Assembly (NCBI GenBank): GCA_937952305.1
Contig: CALFZO010000037.1
Span: 1-31,267, forward strand
DNA length: 31,267 nt
From: an uncultured Anaerolineales bacterium
Lineage (GTDB): Bacteria > Chloroflexota > Anaerolineae > Anaerolineales > UBA6663
Reading direction: 5' to 3'
The notes under the pieces were generated by a model that searched no databases, was not told the origin of the DNA, and saw nothing but the letters and a program-made list of their open reading frames with translations. Below, one piece after another: positions 1 through 7,958 of this stretch. The position numbers were made by a program, and so were the translations under genes. The number at the start of each line of letters is the position of its first letter. Positions within the stretch are counted from its first letter, which is position 1.

Positions 1-57
1 GCCTACAAGGCCCTGGCGGAAGAGCTCGTGAAGGGCGACCGGTCCAAGGAAGATTGA
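1..57 (+). CDS. parA: C-terminal end of ParA-type partitioning ATPase (partial)
   Basis: An open frame enters from the left edge and stops at TGA 55-57, giving 18 residues that include AYKALAEEL and a charged tail. ParA/Soj proteins commonly end in a helix of this kind, and the gene immediately downstream is a clear parB with a 22-nt gap, which is the usual parA-parB order. The identification rests mainly on this context, because none of the Walker motifs are inside the window. ParA would be the ATPase that drives segregation of the ParB-parS complex. Confidence 0.6.
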   Translation, partial: AYKALAEELVKGDRSKED

Positions 58-79
58 ATGGAAGCGAGGTCAAGCAGCC

Positions 80-928
80 ATGCCCCCTAAGCGCGGCCTC
101 GGGCGCGGACTAGACGCGCTCATCCCCGTCTCGGAAGCCAACGGCGGCGTCAGCCAGCTGCCGATCTCCAGCATCACGCGCAACCCGCGCCAGCCGCGCA
201 CGCGCTTCGAGCCCGGCGCGCTGGAAGAACTGGCTGCCTCCATCCGCGAGCACGGCGTCTTGCAGCCGCTGGTGGTGGCCCAGACCGGCACGCCAGGCCG
301 CTACACGCTGATCGCCGGCGAACGGCGCCTGGAAGCCTCCAAGCTGGCCGGCCTGCCCACCGTCCCGGCCCTCATCCGCGAGGCCAGCGATCTGCAATTC
401 CTGGAGCTGGCCCTGATCGAAAACATCCAGCGCGCCGACCTGGGGCCGCTGGAGACGGCTCAAGCCTACAAGCACCTGGCCGAGGACTTCAAGCTCTCGC
501 ACGAAGACATCGCCACCCGCGTCGGCAAGAAGCGCGTCTCAGTCACCAACACGCTGCGCCTGCTCAAGCTGCCGCAGCGCATCCTGGATTCGCTCGCCAA
601 CGACCAGATCAGCGAGGGCCAGGCCCGCGCGCTGCTGGCCCTGCCCAGCGCCCAGGCGCAGCTGGCCGCCTTCAGCACCGTCATCGCCAAAGGCCTGACC
701 GTCCGGCAGACCGAGGAGCTGGTGCGCCGCCTGCAGGGCCAGAAGGAGACCCGCCCGGCCAAGCCGCGCCGCGCCGACGCCGAGTCCGAGGCGCTGGCCG
801 CCCGCTTCCGCGACTCGCTGGGCACCAAGGTGACCCTGGCGCGCGGCCGCAAGGGCGGCACGCTGACGATACACTTCTACTCGGACGAAGAGCTCAACGC
901 CATCACCGCGGCCATCCTGGGCGAATAA
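80..928 (+). CDS. parB: Chromosome-partitioning protein ParB
   Basis: This 282-aa protein is a full-length ParB/Spo0J. The N-terminus has the ParA-contact type sequence KRGLGRGLDALI (residues 4-15). The ParB/sulfiredoxin-like CTP-binding domain follows, with NPRQPR near residue 35, GERR at 80-83 and ENIQR at 114-118. A helix-turn-helix (about 134-160, IATRVGKKRVSVTN) should bind parS, and a C-terminal dimerisation domain ends the protein. In the known family, CTP binding lets ParB slide as a clamp from parS and ParA moves the complex. The ATG at 80 is preceded by a weak GAGG about 10 nt upstream. It lies directly after the parA end, so the two are probably co-transcribed. I saw no parS-like palindrome nearby. 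Confidence 0.95.
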   Translation: MPPKRGLGRGLDALIPVSEANGGVSQLPISSITRNPRQPRTRFEPGALEELAASIREHGVLQPLVVAQTGTPGRYTLIAGERRLEASKLAGLPTVPALIREASDLQFLELALIENIQRADLGPLETAQAYKHLAEDFKLSHEDIATRVGKKRVSVTNTLRLLKLPQRILDSLANDQISEGQARALLALPSAQAQLAAFSTVIAKGLTVRQTEELVRRLQGQKETRPAKPRRADAESEALAARFRDSLGTKVTLARGRKGGTLTIHFYSDEELNAITAAILGE

Positions 929-966
929 CCCTCCGCCTCAGCCGGGCCGCGCCCCGGAGGCTGGCC

Positions 967-3411
967 ATGGCCCGACGCCCTGACCGCGACGACCTGTTCG
1001 AATGGTCGGTCAGCGAAGACGCCTTTGAGCGCGCGGCGCCGGCCGCCGAAACGCCGTCCCGCGCGCCAGTCTCGGCGGACCAGCCCACGCCCCACCCCGC
1101 CCGCCGCGCGCGGCCGGCCGCTCTGCTCCTGTTCGGCGCTCTCGTCGGCGTGCTGGCCGCGCTCGGCCTCGGCCTGCTCTGGCAGGAATACCAACTGACC
1201 GAAGAACTCAAGCGCGTCGTCGCCGCCGAAGACCAGGCCGCCCTGGCCGGCGATCTGGCAACGCTGACCGCGCTCACCGACCCGGATGACCGCCTCTGGT
1301 TCAGCGGCCAGCCGTATGGCGCCGGCGCCTTCCCGCTCAGCCGGACCGCCCCGCGCCCGCATAGCTTTGCCTGGCCGCTCGGGCGGGCCGGCGAAGTGCG
1401 CGCTGTGGAGCGGCTGGACCGGGACCTGATGCGCGTGGACGTCGTCCGCGCGTACTCGGCGATCGAGCGCTATGGCTTCCCGGCTGAGACCTACGTGCTG
1501 CCGCAGTTCTACCGCCGCCGCCCCGACGGCTGGAAGCGCGCCCGCCCGCCGGCCAGCTTCTGGGGTGCAGTGCAGACCCGGTCCGGCGCTCGGCTGGATT
1601 GGACTTATTCAGCCGTCGACGCGGAACTCGTCGCTGAGCTGGCGTCCGAGTTGGAGACGCTTACAGCCGAGGCCTGCGCGGCCTTCGCGTGCCCAGACGA
1701 GGCCCGCTTCGCCATCTGGCTGGACCCCGACGGCGCGGACGACGTCGGCAGTCCCACGTCCGTCATGGTATCGCGGCTGCTCGGCCTGCGTCTCTCGGCC
1801 GAGCGCCTGAGGCTGCCCTCACCGCATGCCGCCGGCCTCCCCGCCGATGACGCCTCCCGCCAGGCTTTCCAGAGCGCGACGGCCGTGCGACTGCTCAGCC
1901 ACATCCTCATCCAGATCGGTCCCACCTACGGCGGCGCGCGGCGCAATCCGTTCCTGTTCGCCCTGGCCGCGCGCACGGCGGCGCATCTGGGCGTAGACCT
2001 GCCGGCGGCCGCGCACAGCTTGGTGCCAGAACCCGCGCTGACCGCTCAGGCCGTTTGGGAGACGCGCTTATCTTTTCAAGGGACGGGCTACGATTTTGAC
2101 CGGGTCTACCAGCCGGCCCTGATCTTGCTCAACCGGGTCCTGCGCGGCCGGCCCGCCGAGGCCGAAGCCAGGCTCTTCCAGGCCCTAAAGACGGCCGCCG
2201 ACCCGGCCGAATGGCTGGCGCAGGGTCTGGCGCTCACCACCGACGAGGCGCGCGCCCGCTGGGCCGCCGCCGAAGCGCCGCTCGCCGTGGACGTGAACGT
2301 CGATGCGCCCGAAGCCTACGCCCTGCAATGCGATGGCCAGCGTCTGACGCTCTGGTCGCCTGGCCCGGCGGCTCCCGTCGCCGTGCTCCCCGATTGGGTG
2401 CCGGCCGCCACGCCGCTGGCCTGGTCGCCGGACGGCCAACGCCTGCTGATCGACGTTGCCAACCAACAACAGGCCGTGGTCGATCTCGCGAGCAAGCGGC
2501 TGCTGTGGCTGCCGGGCAGCACCAACTGGCCGCGCGCTCAATGGCTGAATGCCACGCAGTTGGCCTATGTGGCGATGCCGATCATCAACTGGGCCCTGGG
2601 ACTGCGCGAGGCGCCGAGCCTGGTCTACTTCGACACGGCTCATCCTGACAACGCCCGGCCGACGATCTCGGGCCTTGGGCAATACGTTCGCTCGCCAGAC
2701 GGAATCTGGGCCGTGGTCAGCAACTCGCTCGACGTCTCCAGCCGGAGCTGGCTCGGCCTGATACCGGCGCAGGGCGGGTCGGTGCGCTGGCTCGATTGGG
2801 GCGGCCAGCCGGCCTGGGCACCGGACAGCCGCGCGCTGGCCTACTACTCGGGGGCTGGCAGCGCCGCACTCAGAGTGGCCGAGGTGGCCGGCGGCGAGCC
2901 GCGCCTCGTGCTGCCGGCGGAGGCGCTCCAGGCACTATCGCCGGTTCCGGCCCTGCCCATCGACCTGGTGGAGCCGGCCTGGCTGCCGGACGGGCGCCTG
3001 CTTTTTAAGGCCACGTCCTACGGCAATCTCGGGCCGGCCGTCTGGCTCGGCCTGGTCAACGCCGATGGCTCCGGCCTCACGCCGCTCTGGTCCCATCCGG
3101 CCGCCGCCGCCGGGTTGGCCGGCTTCTCGGCGGACGGTCGCTACCTGGCCCTGGTCGTCTATCGCGGCGCCGCCCATCACACGCTGGTGCTGGACCTGGA
3201 CACCGGTGCCACAGTCCGCGAGTTGTCCGGGTTTGCGCCCACCTGGGGCGGTACGCTGGGCCAAGCCGCGGCCTGGGGACTGGACGGCCGCCAGCTGCAG
3301 GTGAACGACGGCGCCCATCTCTTCTGGATTGACGTGGACGCCCTGCCCGCGGGCCAGCCACAGCCGGCGCCTCTGCCTTGCCCCGTAGCCGTCGCCAACC
3401 CGCAACCCTGA
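967..3411 (+). CDS. Membrane-anchored TolB/WD40-like beta-propeller protein, function unknown
   Basis: This 814-aa protein begins at ATG 967 behind CGGAGG at a good distance. Residues 1-45 are charged and probably cytoplasmic. One hydrophobic helix (about 46-68) follows, then a long extracytoplasmic region. The middle part (about 70-430) has no motif I recognise. From about residue 470 there are recurring blades of the TolB/PD40 kind: LAWSPDGQRLL, AWAPDSRALAYY, LPDGRLLF and FSADGRYLALVV. These suggest a six- or seven-bladed propeller used for binding rather than catalysis. No HExxH or Ser-hydrolase motif is visible. The gene is only 38 nt after parB and may be read from the same message, but nothing in the protein suggests a role in partitioning. 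Confidence 0.85.
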   Translation: MARRPDRDDLFEWSVSEDAFERAAPAAETPSRAPVSADQPTPHPARRARPAALLLFGALVGVLAALGLGLLWQEYQLTEELKRVVAAEDQAALAGDLATLTALTDPDDRLWFSGQPYGAGAFPLSRTAPRPHSFAWPLGRAGEVRAVERLDRDLMRVDVVRAYSAIERYGFPAETYVLPQFYRRRPDGWKRARPPASFWGAVQTRSGARLDWTYSAVDAELVAELASELETLTAEACAAFACPDEARFAIWLDPDGADDVGSPTSVMVSRLLGLRLSAERLRLPSPHAAGLPADDASRQAFQSATAVRLLSHILIQIGPTYGGARRNPFLFALAARTAAHLGVDLPAAAHSLVPEPALTAQAVWETRLSFQGTGYDFDRVYQPALILLNRVLRGRPAEAEARLFQALKTAADPAEWLAQGLALTTDEARARWAAAEAPLAVDVNVDAPEAYALQCDGQRLTLWSPGPAAPVAVLPDWVPAATPLAWSPDGQRLLIDVANQQQAVVDLASKRLLWLPGSTNWPRAQWLNATQLAYVAMPIINWALGLREAPSLVYFDTAHPDNARPTISGLGQYVRSPDGIWAVVSNSLDVSSRSWLGLIPAQGGSVRWLDWGGQPAWAPDSRALAYYSGAGSAALRVAEVAGGEPRLVLPAEALQALSPVPALPIDLVEPAWLPDGRLLFKATSYGNLGPAVWLGLVNADGSGLTPLWSHPAAAAGLAGFSADGRYLALVVYRGAAHHTLVLDLDTGATVRELSGFAPTWGGTLGQAAAWGLDGRQLQVNDGAHLFWIDVDALPAGQPQPAPLPCPVAVANPQP

Positions 3412-3446
3412 GCGTCGGTGCCCGCAGCACGGCCGGCGCCCTGCGC

Positions 3447-3474
3447 TATAATCGCCCTATTCCACTCTGAGGAG
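3447..3474 (+). promoter_or_regulatory. Probable -10 box and ribosome site for trpS
   Basis: A perfect TATAAT lies at 3447-3452 in an otherwise GC-rich gap. No convincing -35 box is seen 16-18 nt upstream. GAGGAG at 3469-3474 is the likely ribosome-binding site, although its distance to the ATG at 3488 (13 nt) is longer than usual. The site would separate trpS from the upstream propeller gene. Confidence 0.5.
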
Positions 3475-3487
3475 CTGTGCGACCGCT

Positions 3488-4471
3488 ATGGCTAAGAAAG
3501 GCCGGGTCTTTTCCGGTGCCCGCCCCACCGGACGACAACACCTGGGCAACTACCTGGGCGCCATCAAGAACTACGTCGCCCTGCAGGACGACTACGACTG
3601 CGTCTACTGCATTGTCGATCTGCATGCGCTGACCACGCTGGACGACACCGAGAACCTGCGCCACAACACGGCCGAGATGGCCCTGGACTGGCTGGCCGCC
3701 GGCATCCGCCCGGCCGAGACGATCATGTTCGTGCAGAGCCACGTGCCGCAGGTCACCGAGCTGCACACCATCCTGAGCATGTTCACGCCGCTCGGCAAGC
3801 TCACTGACCTGCCCACCTTCAAGGAGAAGGTCGCTCAGCAGCCGCACAACGTCAACTACGGCCTGGTGGGCTACCCGGTGCTGATGGCCGCCGACATCAC
3901 CCTCTACAAAGCAGACACCGTGCCGGTGGGCGTGGACCAGGCCTCGCACCTGGAGTTCACGCGCGAGATCGTGCGCACCTTCAACTACCGCACCGGCAAG
4001 CCGGTGTTGATCGAGCCGCAGATGAAGAACACCGAATACCCCAAGGTGCTCGGCACCGACGGCCAGCAGAAGATGGGCAAGAGCCTGAACAACCACATCG
4101 AGCTGGCCGCCACGCCCGAGGAGACCCAGCAGCGCGTGATGACGATGGTCACCGACCCGCAGCGCCAGCGCCGCAGCGACCCCGGCCGGCCCGAGGTCTG
4201 CAACGTCTTCAACCTGCACAAGACCTTCTCGCCCGGCGACCTGCCCATGATCGACACCGAGTGCCGCCGCGCCGGCATCGGCTGCGTCGACTGCAAAAAG
4301 CTGCTGGCTAAGAACATCAACGGCCACCTGGAGCCCTTCCGCGAGAGGCGCGCCGCGCTGGCCCAGGACCCGCAGGCGGTGTGGGACACGTTGGCTGACG
4401 GCGCCCAGCGCGCCCGCCGCCTCGCCGAGCAGACCATGGCCGAGGTCAAAGACGCAATTGGGTTGCCCTAG
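3488..4471 (+). CDS. trpS: Tryptophanyl-tRNA synthetase
   Basis: This 327-aa protein is a class Ic aminoacyl-tRNA synthetase that charges tRNA-Trp in the cytoplasm. The ATP-binding HIGH signature appears as HLGN at residues 18-21, within ARPTGRQHLGNY. The second signature KMSKS appears as KMGKS at 195-199. The family blocks LVGYPVLMAADI and VPVGVDQASHLE, which line the tryptophan and tRNA sites, are present between them. Length matches the bacterial family (about 320-350 aa). It heads a forward block with an unknown gene, dtd and an amidohydrolase. TrpS and D-aminoacyl-tRNA deacylase both act in tRNA charging and proofreading. Confidence 0.97.
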   Translation: MAKKGRVFSGARPTGRQHLGNYLGAIKNYVALQDDYDCVYCIVDLHALTTLDDTENLRHNTAEMALDWLAAGIRPAETIMFVQSHVPQVTELHTILSMFTPLGKLTDLPTFKEKVAQQPHNVNYGLVGYPVLMAADITLYKADTVPVGVDQASHLEFTREIVRTFNYRTGKPVLIEPQMKNTEYPKVLGTDGQQKMGKSLNNHIELAATPEETQQRVMTMVTDPQRQRRSDPGRPEVCNVFNLHKTFSPGDLPMIDTECRRAGIGCVDCKKLLAKNINGHLEPFRERRAALAQDPQAVWDTLADGAQRARRLAEQTMAEVKDAIGLP

Positions 4472-4538
4472 TCTCCGGTTTCCGGTCTCGAGTCCCCGGT
4501 TGTGGGCGTTTCTCTTGGAGATTAGAGACTAGAGATCG
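4471..4538 (+). repeat. Degenerate heptanucleotide repeat array between trpS and the next gene
   Basis: From the last base of the trpS stop codon the sequence falls into 7-nt units: GTCTCCG, GTTTCCG, GTCTCGA, GTCCCCG, GTTGTGG (4471-4505). A second run follows at 4518-4538: GAGATTA, GAGACTA, GAGATCG. The two runs are partly complementary: CTAGTCTC at 4468-4475 matches GAGACTAG at 4525-4532. The RNA could therefore form a long-range hairpin. From memory, similar degenerate heptads occur between genes in Chloroflexota, but copy number cannot be judged from one window. Confidence 0.5.
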
Positions 4539-4553
4539 TTGCGGGAGATTGAG

Positions 4554-5411
4554 ATGGACATCGCCCTCGCCGCCGAGAAGGCCTACCACCTTGTGCCGCA
4601 GGTGACGCTCGAAGTCGCCCGCGACCGCATTGAGCAGAAGAAGACCAACCTGGTAGCCGGCACGGTCGGCGCCCTGCTCTCCCGTCCCAAACCGGACGAG
4701 ATCCAATTGGCGGCGGTGGAGAGCCGGCTGGAGGCCTTCTGGCAGGTGACTGTGGCCGGACGGACGGTTTACGACCGCAGCCGCACCTACACCGTGCCGG
4801 TGGGCGGCCCGGACGTCGTCCGGGTCACGGTCTTCGGCCAGGAGGTAGTGGTGGACCCCAAAGCCAAGGGCGGCCCGGCCCTGACGCTGGCCGGCGTCGA
4901 GCACTGCGTCCAGGAACTGCGCGTCACGCAGAGCTTCGACGGGATGACCGGCGAAAAGGCCGATTTCGCCCGATACCTTAACTTCTCCAAGACCGAGATC
5001 GCCGATCTGGGCACGTTCGCGCCCGAGGGCACGCTGGTGGTGCCGCCCCAGGTGCGCGCCACCGCCGTCGTCCGCCAGGTGGTGGCCGAGGTCGTCCGGC
5101 CGGTGCAGAACGCCCAGGTCATCCACGAAGAACGCGTCGACGTCGAGACCATCGACCTCAATTTCCGGCCGGTCTACGCGTTTGAGTACGAGTGGGCGGC
5201 CAAGAACAAGCGCGCCATCATCGAGTTCGACGCCCTCAGCGGCGACATGCGCAGCGGCGGCAAGAAGTGGAGCGACCAGTTCAAGTCGCTGACCGGCATG
5301 GTCACGCGCGACCTGGTCTTCGACGTGACCGCCGACGCGATCGGCATGATCGTGCCGGGCGGCGGCATCGCCGTCAAGCTCGTCAAGGCCGTCGTCGACC
5401 GCGGCAAGTAG
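4554..5411 (+). CDS. Conserved-looking soluble protein of unknown function
   Basis: The 285-aa product starts at ATG 4554, chosen because GGGAG at 4543-4547 sits about 6 nt before it. A TTG at 4539 in the same frame would add five residues but lacks a comparable site. I do not recognise the family. The protein has no signal peptide. Its N-terminal two thirds alternate beta-type stretches, with LLSRPKPDEI (about 48) and VYDRSRTYTVPV (about 75). A notable segment FRPVYAFEYEW leads into IIEFDALSGDMRSGG (about 210-240), and a Gly-rich amphipathic end (IGMIVPGGGIAVK) follows. It lies 8 nt before dtd and is probably in one operon with trpS and dtd. Confidence 0.8.
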   Translation: MDIALAAEKAYHLVPQVTLEVARDRIEQKKTNLVAGTVGALLSRPKPDEIQLAAVESRLEAFWQVTVAGRTVYDRSRTYTVPVGGPDVVRVTVFGQEVVVDPKAKGGPALTLAGVEHCVQELRVTQSFDGMTGEKADFARYLNFSKTEIADLGTFAPEGTLVVPPQVRATAVVRQVVAEVVRPVQNAQVIHEERVDVETIDLNFRPVYAFEYEWAAKNKRAIIEFDALSGDMRSGGKKWSDQFKSLTGMVTRDLVFDVTADAIGMIVPGGGIAVKLVKAVVDRGK

Positions 5412-5419
5412 CCGCCCGC

Positions 5420-5857
5420 ATGAAGTGCGTGCTCCAGCGCGTTAAGTTCGGCGCCGTCGACATCGCCGGCGAACGCGTCGCCGCCATCGGACCCGGCCTG
5501 GTGATCCTGGTGGGCGCGCGGGTCGGGGATACCGCCGCCCAGGCGGACTGGCTGGCCGAGAAAGTCGCCCAACTGCGCATCTTCGAGGACGAGGCCGGCA
5601 AGCTCAACCGCTCCCTGTTGGAGACCGGCGGCCACGCCCTGGTCGTCTCCCAATTCACCCTGTACGCCGACGCCCAGAAGGGCCGGCGCCCGTCCTTCAC
5701 CGATGCCGCCCCGCCCGACCAGGCCGAGCCTTTGCTCGCGCGCTTCGCCGAGCAGCTCCAACGGCACGGCGTGCCCGTGCAGACCGGGCGCTTCCGCGCC
5801 GAGATGCAGGTGACCATCCACAACGACGGCCCGGTGACGATCATCCTGGAACGCTGA
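5420..5857 (+). CDS. dtd: D-aminoacyl-tRNA deacylase
   Basis: This 145-aa protein is a normal-length DTD. It hydrolyses the ester of D-amino acids (and glycine mischarged on tRNA-Ala) from tRNA, preventing their use in translation. The start MKCVLQRV, the block GPGLVILVG, the catalytic SQFTLYAD motif (about residue 78), the KGRRPSFTDAAPP block and the C-terminal NDGPVT motif are all present. The latter supplies the Gly-cisPro-type chirality gate in the family. The gene begins 8 nt after the preceding stop codon and ends 1 nt before the next start, so it is tightly coupled. The upstream trpS strengthens the translation-quality theme. Confidence 0.96.
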   Translation: MKCVLQRVKFGAVDIAGERVAAIGPGLVILVGARVGDTAAQADWLAEKVAQLRIFEDEAGKLNRSLLETGGHALVVSQFTLYADAQKGRRPSFTDAAPPDQAEPLLARFAEQLQRHGVPVQTGRFRAEMQVTIHNDGPVTIILER

Positions 5858-5858
5858 C

Positions 5859-7142
5859 ATGGCGCTGCTGCTCGAACATGCCACGCTCATCGACGGCACC
5901 GGCCGCCCGCCCCAGCGCGACACGCTCGTGGTGGTGCGCGGCGACCAGATCGCCTACGTGGGGCCGGCGGCCGCCTGGACGCAGCCGCCCGACGAGCCGG
6001 CCACACGCCTGGACCTGACCGGCCGTTATCTGCTGCCCGGCCTGATCGATTGCCACGTCCACCTGGCCTGCGAATGCCTGCCGGACAGCACGCTGCAAGG
6101 CCCGCTCGGCTGGACCACGCTCGTCATGCTGCGCCACGCCCAGAACACGCTGGCGGCCGGCTTCACCACCGTGCGCGATGTGGGCGGCCGGCACTTCCTG
6201 GAGTTCTCGCTGCGCCGCGCGCTGGAGGCCGGCTGGTTCGCGGGGCCGCGCCTGCAGTTGGCCGGCCAGCTGCTCTCCATCACGTCCGCCGGCAGCGAGT
6301 GGTACGACGGCATGTACCGCGAAGCCGACGGGCCGGACGAGGTCCGCAAGGCGGCGCGCGAACAACTCAAGGCCGGCGCCGATCTGATCAAGGTGCTGGC
6401 GACCGGGGCCATCCTGACGCCGGGTGAGCAGCCCGGCGCTGTGCAGTTCGGATTGGACGAGTTACGCGCGGCCGTGGAGGAGGCCGAGAAGGTCGGCAAG
6501 ATCGTGGCCGCGCACGCCCACGGCGTGCAGGGCATCCGCAACGCCATCCAGGCCGGCGCCCGCACCCTCGAGCACGGCACCTATCTGCATCAGGACCCGC
6601 GCGTCATGGAGACGATGGCCGAGCGCGGCGTCTTCCTGATCCCCACGCTCAAGGCCGGCTTCGACGTGATTCAGGGCGACCGGCCCGGCATCCCGCATTG
6701 GATCAGGGAGAAGTCCAAGGCCGCCCAGGCGGACGCCCTGCTCAGCGTGCGCCGCGCGCTGGAGATGGGCGTGCCGATCGCCCTGGGCACCGACGCCGCC
6801 ACGCCCTACAACTTCCACGGCGAGAACGCGCTGGAGCTGGTCTACATGGCCGAGGCCGGCCTCTCGCCCATGCAGGCCATCGTCGCCGCCACGCGCAACG
6901 CCGCCCAGGCGTTGGGCTGGGCCGACCGCTTGGGCACGGTGGAGGCCGGCAAGCTGGCCGACCTGCTCGTGGTCAAGCGCGATCCACTGGCGGACCTGCG
7001 CTCATTGGCGGATCGAGGCAATATCGAGTTGGTGCTGCAAGGGGGTCAGGTGGTGGCGCGCGAGTACGCCGACGCGCGCGGCCTGCCGGAGGCCGCCCTG
7101 GCCGGCGCCTGGATCTGCTGCGGTCTGCCGGCTAAGGCGTGA
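5859..7142 (+). CDS. Metal-dependent amidohydrolase (imidazolonepropionase / prolidase-like group)
   Basis: This 427-aa enzyme belongs to the amidohydrolase superfamily, subgroup of Xaa-Pro dipeptidases and imidazolonepropionase-like proteins. Metal ligands are complete: H66 and H68 in DCHVHLA, a lysine likely to be carboxylated (K178 in DLIKVLATG), H219/H221 in AAHAHG, H239 in LEHG, and D312 in LGTDAA. The N- and C-terminal halves of the small beta-sandwich (residues 1-60 and about 370-410) are also present. The substrate cannot be told from sequence; cyclic amides and dipeptides are typical. No signal peptide is seen, so it is probably cytoplasmic. It starts 1 nt after dtd stops, and its last 11 nt overlap the end of the reverse pyrD-like gene. 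Confidence 0.92.
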   Translation: MALLLEHATLIDGTGRPPQRDTLVVVRGDQIAYVGPAAAWTQPPDEPATRLDLTGRYLLPGLIDCHVHLACECLPDSTLQGPLGWTTLVMLRHAQNTLAAGFTTVRDVGGRHFLEFSLRRALEAGWFAGPRLQLAGQLLSITSAGSEWYDGMYREADGPDEVRKAAREQLKAGADLIKVLATGAILTPGEQPGAVQFGLDELRAAVEEAEKVGKIVAAHAHGVQGIRNAIQAGARTLEHGTYLHQDPRVMETMAERGVFLIPTLKAGFDVIQGDRPGIPHWIREKSKAAQADALLSVRRALEMGVPIALGTDAATPYNFHGENALELVYMAEAGLSPMQAIVAATRNAAQALGWADRLGTVEAGKLADLLVVKRDPLADLRSLADRGNIELVLQGGQVVAREYADARGLPEAALAGAWICCGLPAKA

Positions 7143-7932
7143 GGTCGGCCAGGCCGTCCGGCTGACGCCACAAGACCGCGTCCAGCTGCACGGCCGCGGC
7201 GCCGTCGGCCAGCCGGGCGCGCACCAAGTCGCCGGAGAAGAGGCCGCCGGCCGCGATGACCGGCACCTCCAGCGCCTGCGCCAGCACAGCGCCCAGGGCC
7301 GCCCGCGCCGGCTCCGCCTGGCCCGGCCCGTAGAACCGGCCGCGCACCATCCGGCCGTCCACCTCCACAGCTTCACGCGGCGGCGCCGCGATCGTCAACG
7401 CATCCGCCCCGGACTCCACGGCCGCCCGGCTCAACGTCTCAGCCTGTGCCAGCGGCAGCCGCACCATCAGCGGCGGCCCGCCCCGCCCCGCGCGCACCAC
7501 CGCGCGTAACTCGGCCTCGTCCACGTCATCGCGCAGCCCCAACTCAACGCCGCTGACGCGGTCATCGCGGTCCAGGAGTTCCAGGGCCGCCGCCACCTCG
7601 GCCGGCGTGGTGGCCGCCAGGTGGACGATGACCGGGACGCCCCGGCGCACGCAATCGCGCGCCCATTCTCGCGCAAACGTCCGCAAGCCGGCGCGCAGCC
7701 CCGGGTTGGGCAGGCCGGTGTGCACCAGGACGCCGTCCGGCAGCTCCACCACGTTCGGCGGGGCGGCCGGCGTGCGCGCCGTCCAGGTGAAGGGGTTAGT
7801 GACGAAGGCGCCGAGCGCGCCGAGGTCCACGTGGCCGCGCGCCTCGCCGGCAAAGCCGAGTGTGCCGGCCGCGTTCATGAGCGGCCGTGCCAGCGTCAGG
7901 CCGCGCTTGTGGTTGGGCGCCAGTTCGATCAT
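7132..7932 (-). CDS. Dihydroorotate dehydrogenase-like FMN protein, divergent
   Basis: The product (266 aa from ATG 7932) follows the class 1 PyrD fold plan. It has an N-terminal PLMNAAGTLGF (normally NPVMxASGTFG), GALGAFVTNPFT, the loop VHTGLPNPG, and a C-terminal FMN-phosphate region VPVIAAGGLFSGDLV followed by DGAAAVQLDAVL. The central motif that carries the catalytic Cys in class 1B enzymes (NVSCPN) is not found; the aligned place reads GVELGLRDDVDE. It may therefore not oxidise dihydroorotate in the usual way. A start at 7944 (MRPTM) with GAGG 6 nt before it is also possible, but 7932 matches the family N-terminus better. A PyrK-like gene lies about 5 kb to the right on the same strand. 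Confidence 0.82.
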   Translation of the reverse strand: MIELAPNHKRGLTLARPLMNAAGTLGFAGEARGHVDLGALGAFVTNPFTWTARTPAAPPNVVELPDGVLVHTGLPNPGLRAGLRTFAREWARDCVRRGVPVIVHLAATTPAEVAAALELLDRDDRVSGVELGLRDDVDEAELRAVVRAGRGGPPLMVRLPLAQAETLSRAAVESGADALTIAAPPREAVEVDGRMVRGRFYGPGQAEPARAALGAVLAQALEVPVIAAGGLFSGDLVRARLADGAAAVQLDAVLWRQPDGLADLTP

Positions 7933-7942
7933 AGTCGGCCGC

Positions 7943-7950
7943 ATTATAAT
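7943..7950. promoter_or_regulatory. Palindromic -10 box shared by two divergent genes
   Basis: ATTATAAT at 7943-7950 reads TATAAT on both strands (7945-7950 forward, 7948-7943 reverse). The forward ATG of the DUF58 gene is at 7959, so transcription would start about 2 nt before it. The reverse ATG of the pyrD-like gene at 7932 is about 4 nt beyond its predicted start site. Both messages would have almost no leader. No clear -35 boxes are seen. Confidence 0.5.
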
Positions 7951-7958
7951 CCTCACGT

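Noticed and set aside
1..960. parS centromere sites near parAB
   Set aside because: No 16-bp parS-like palindrome (TGTTTCACGTGAAACA type) was found by eye here.
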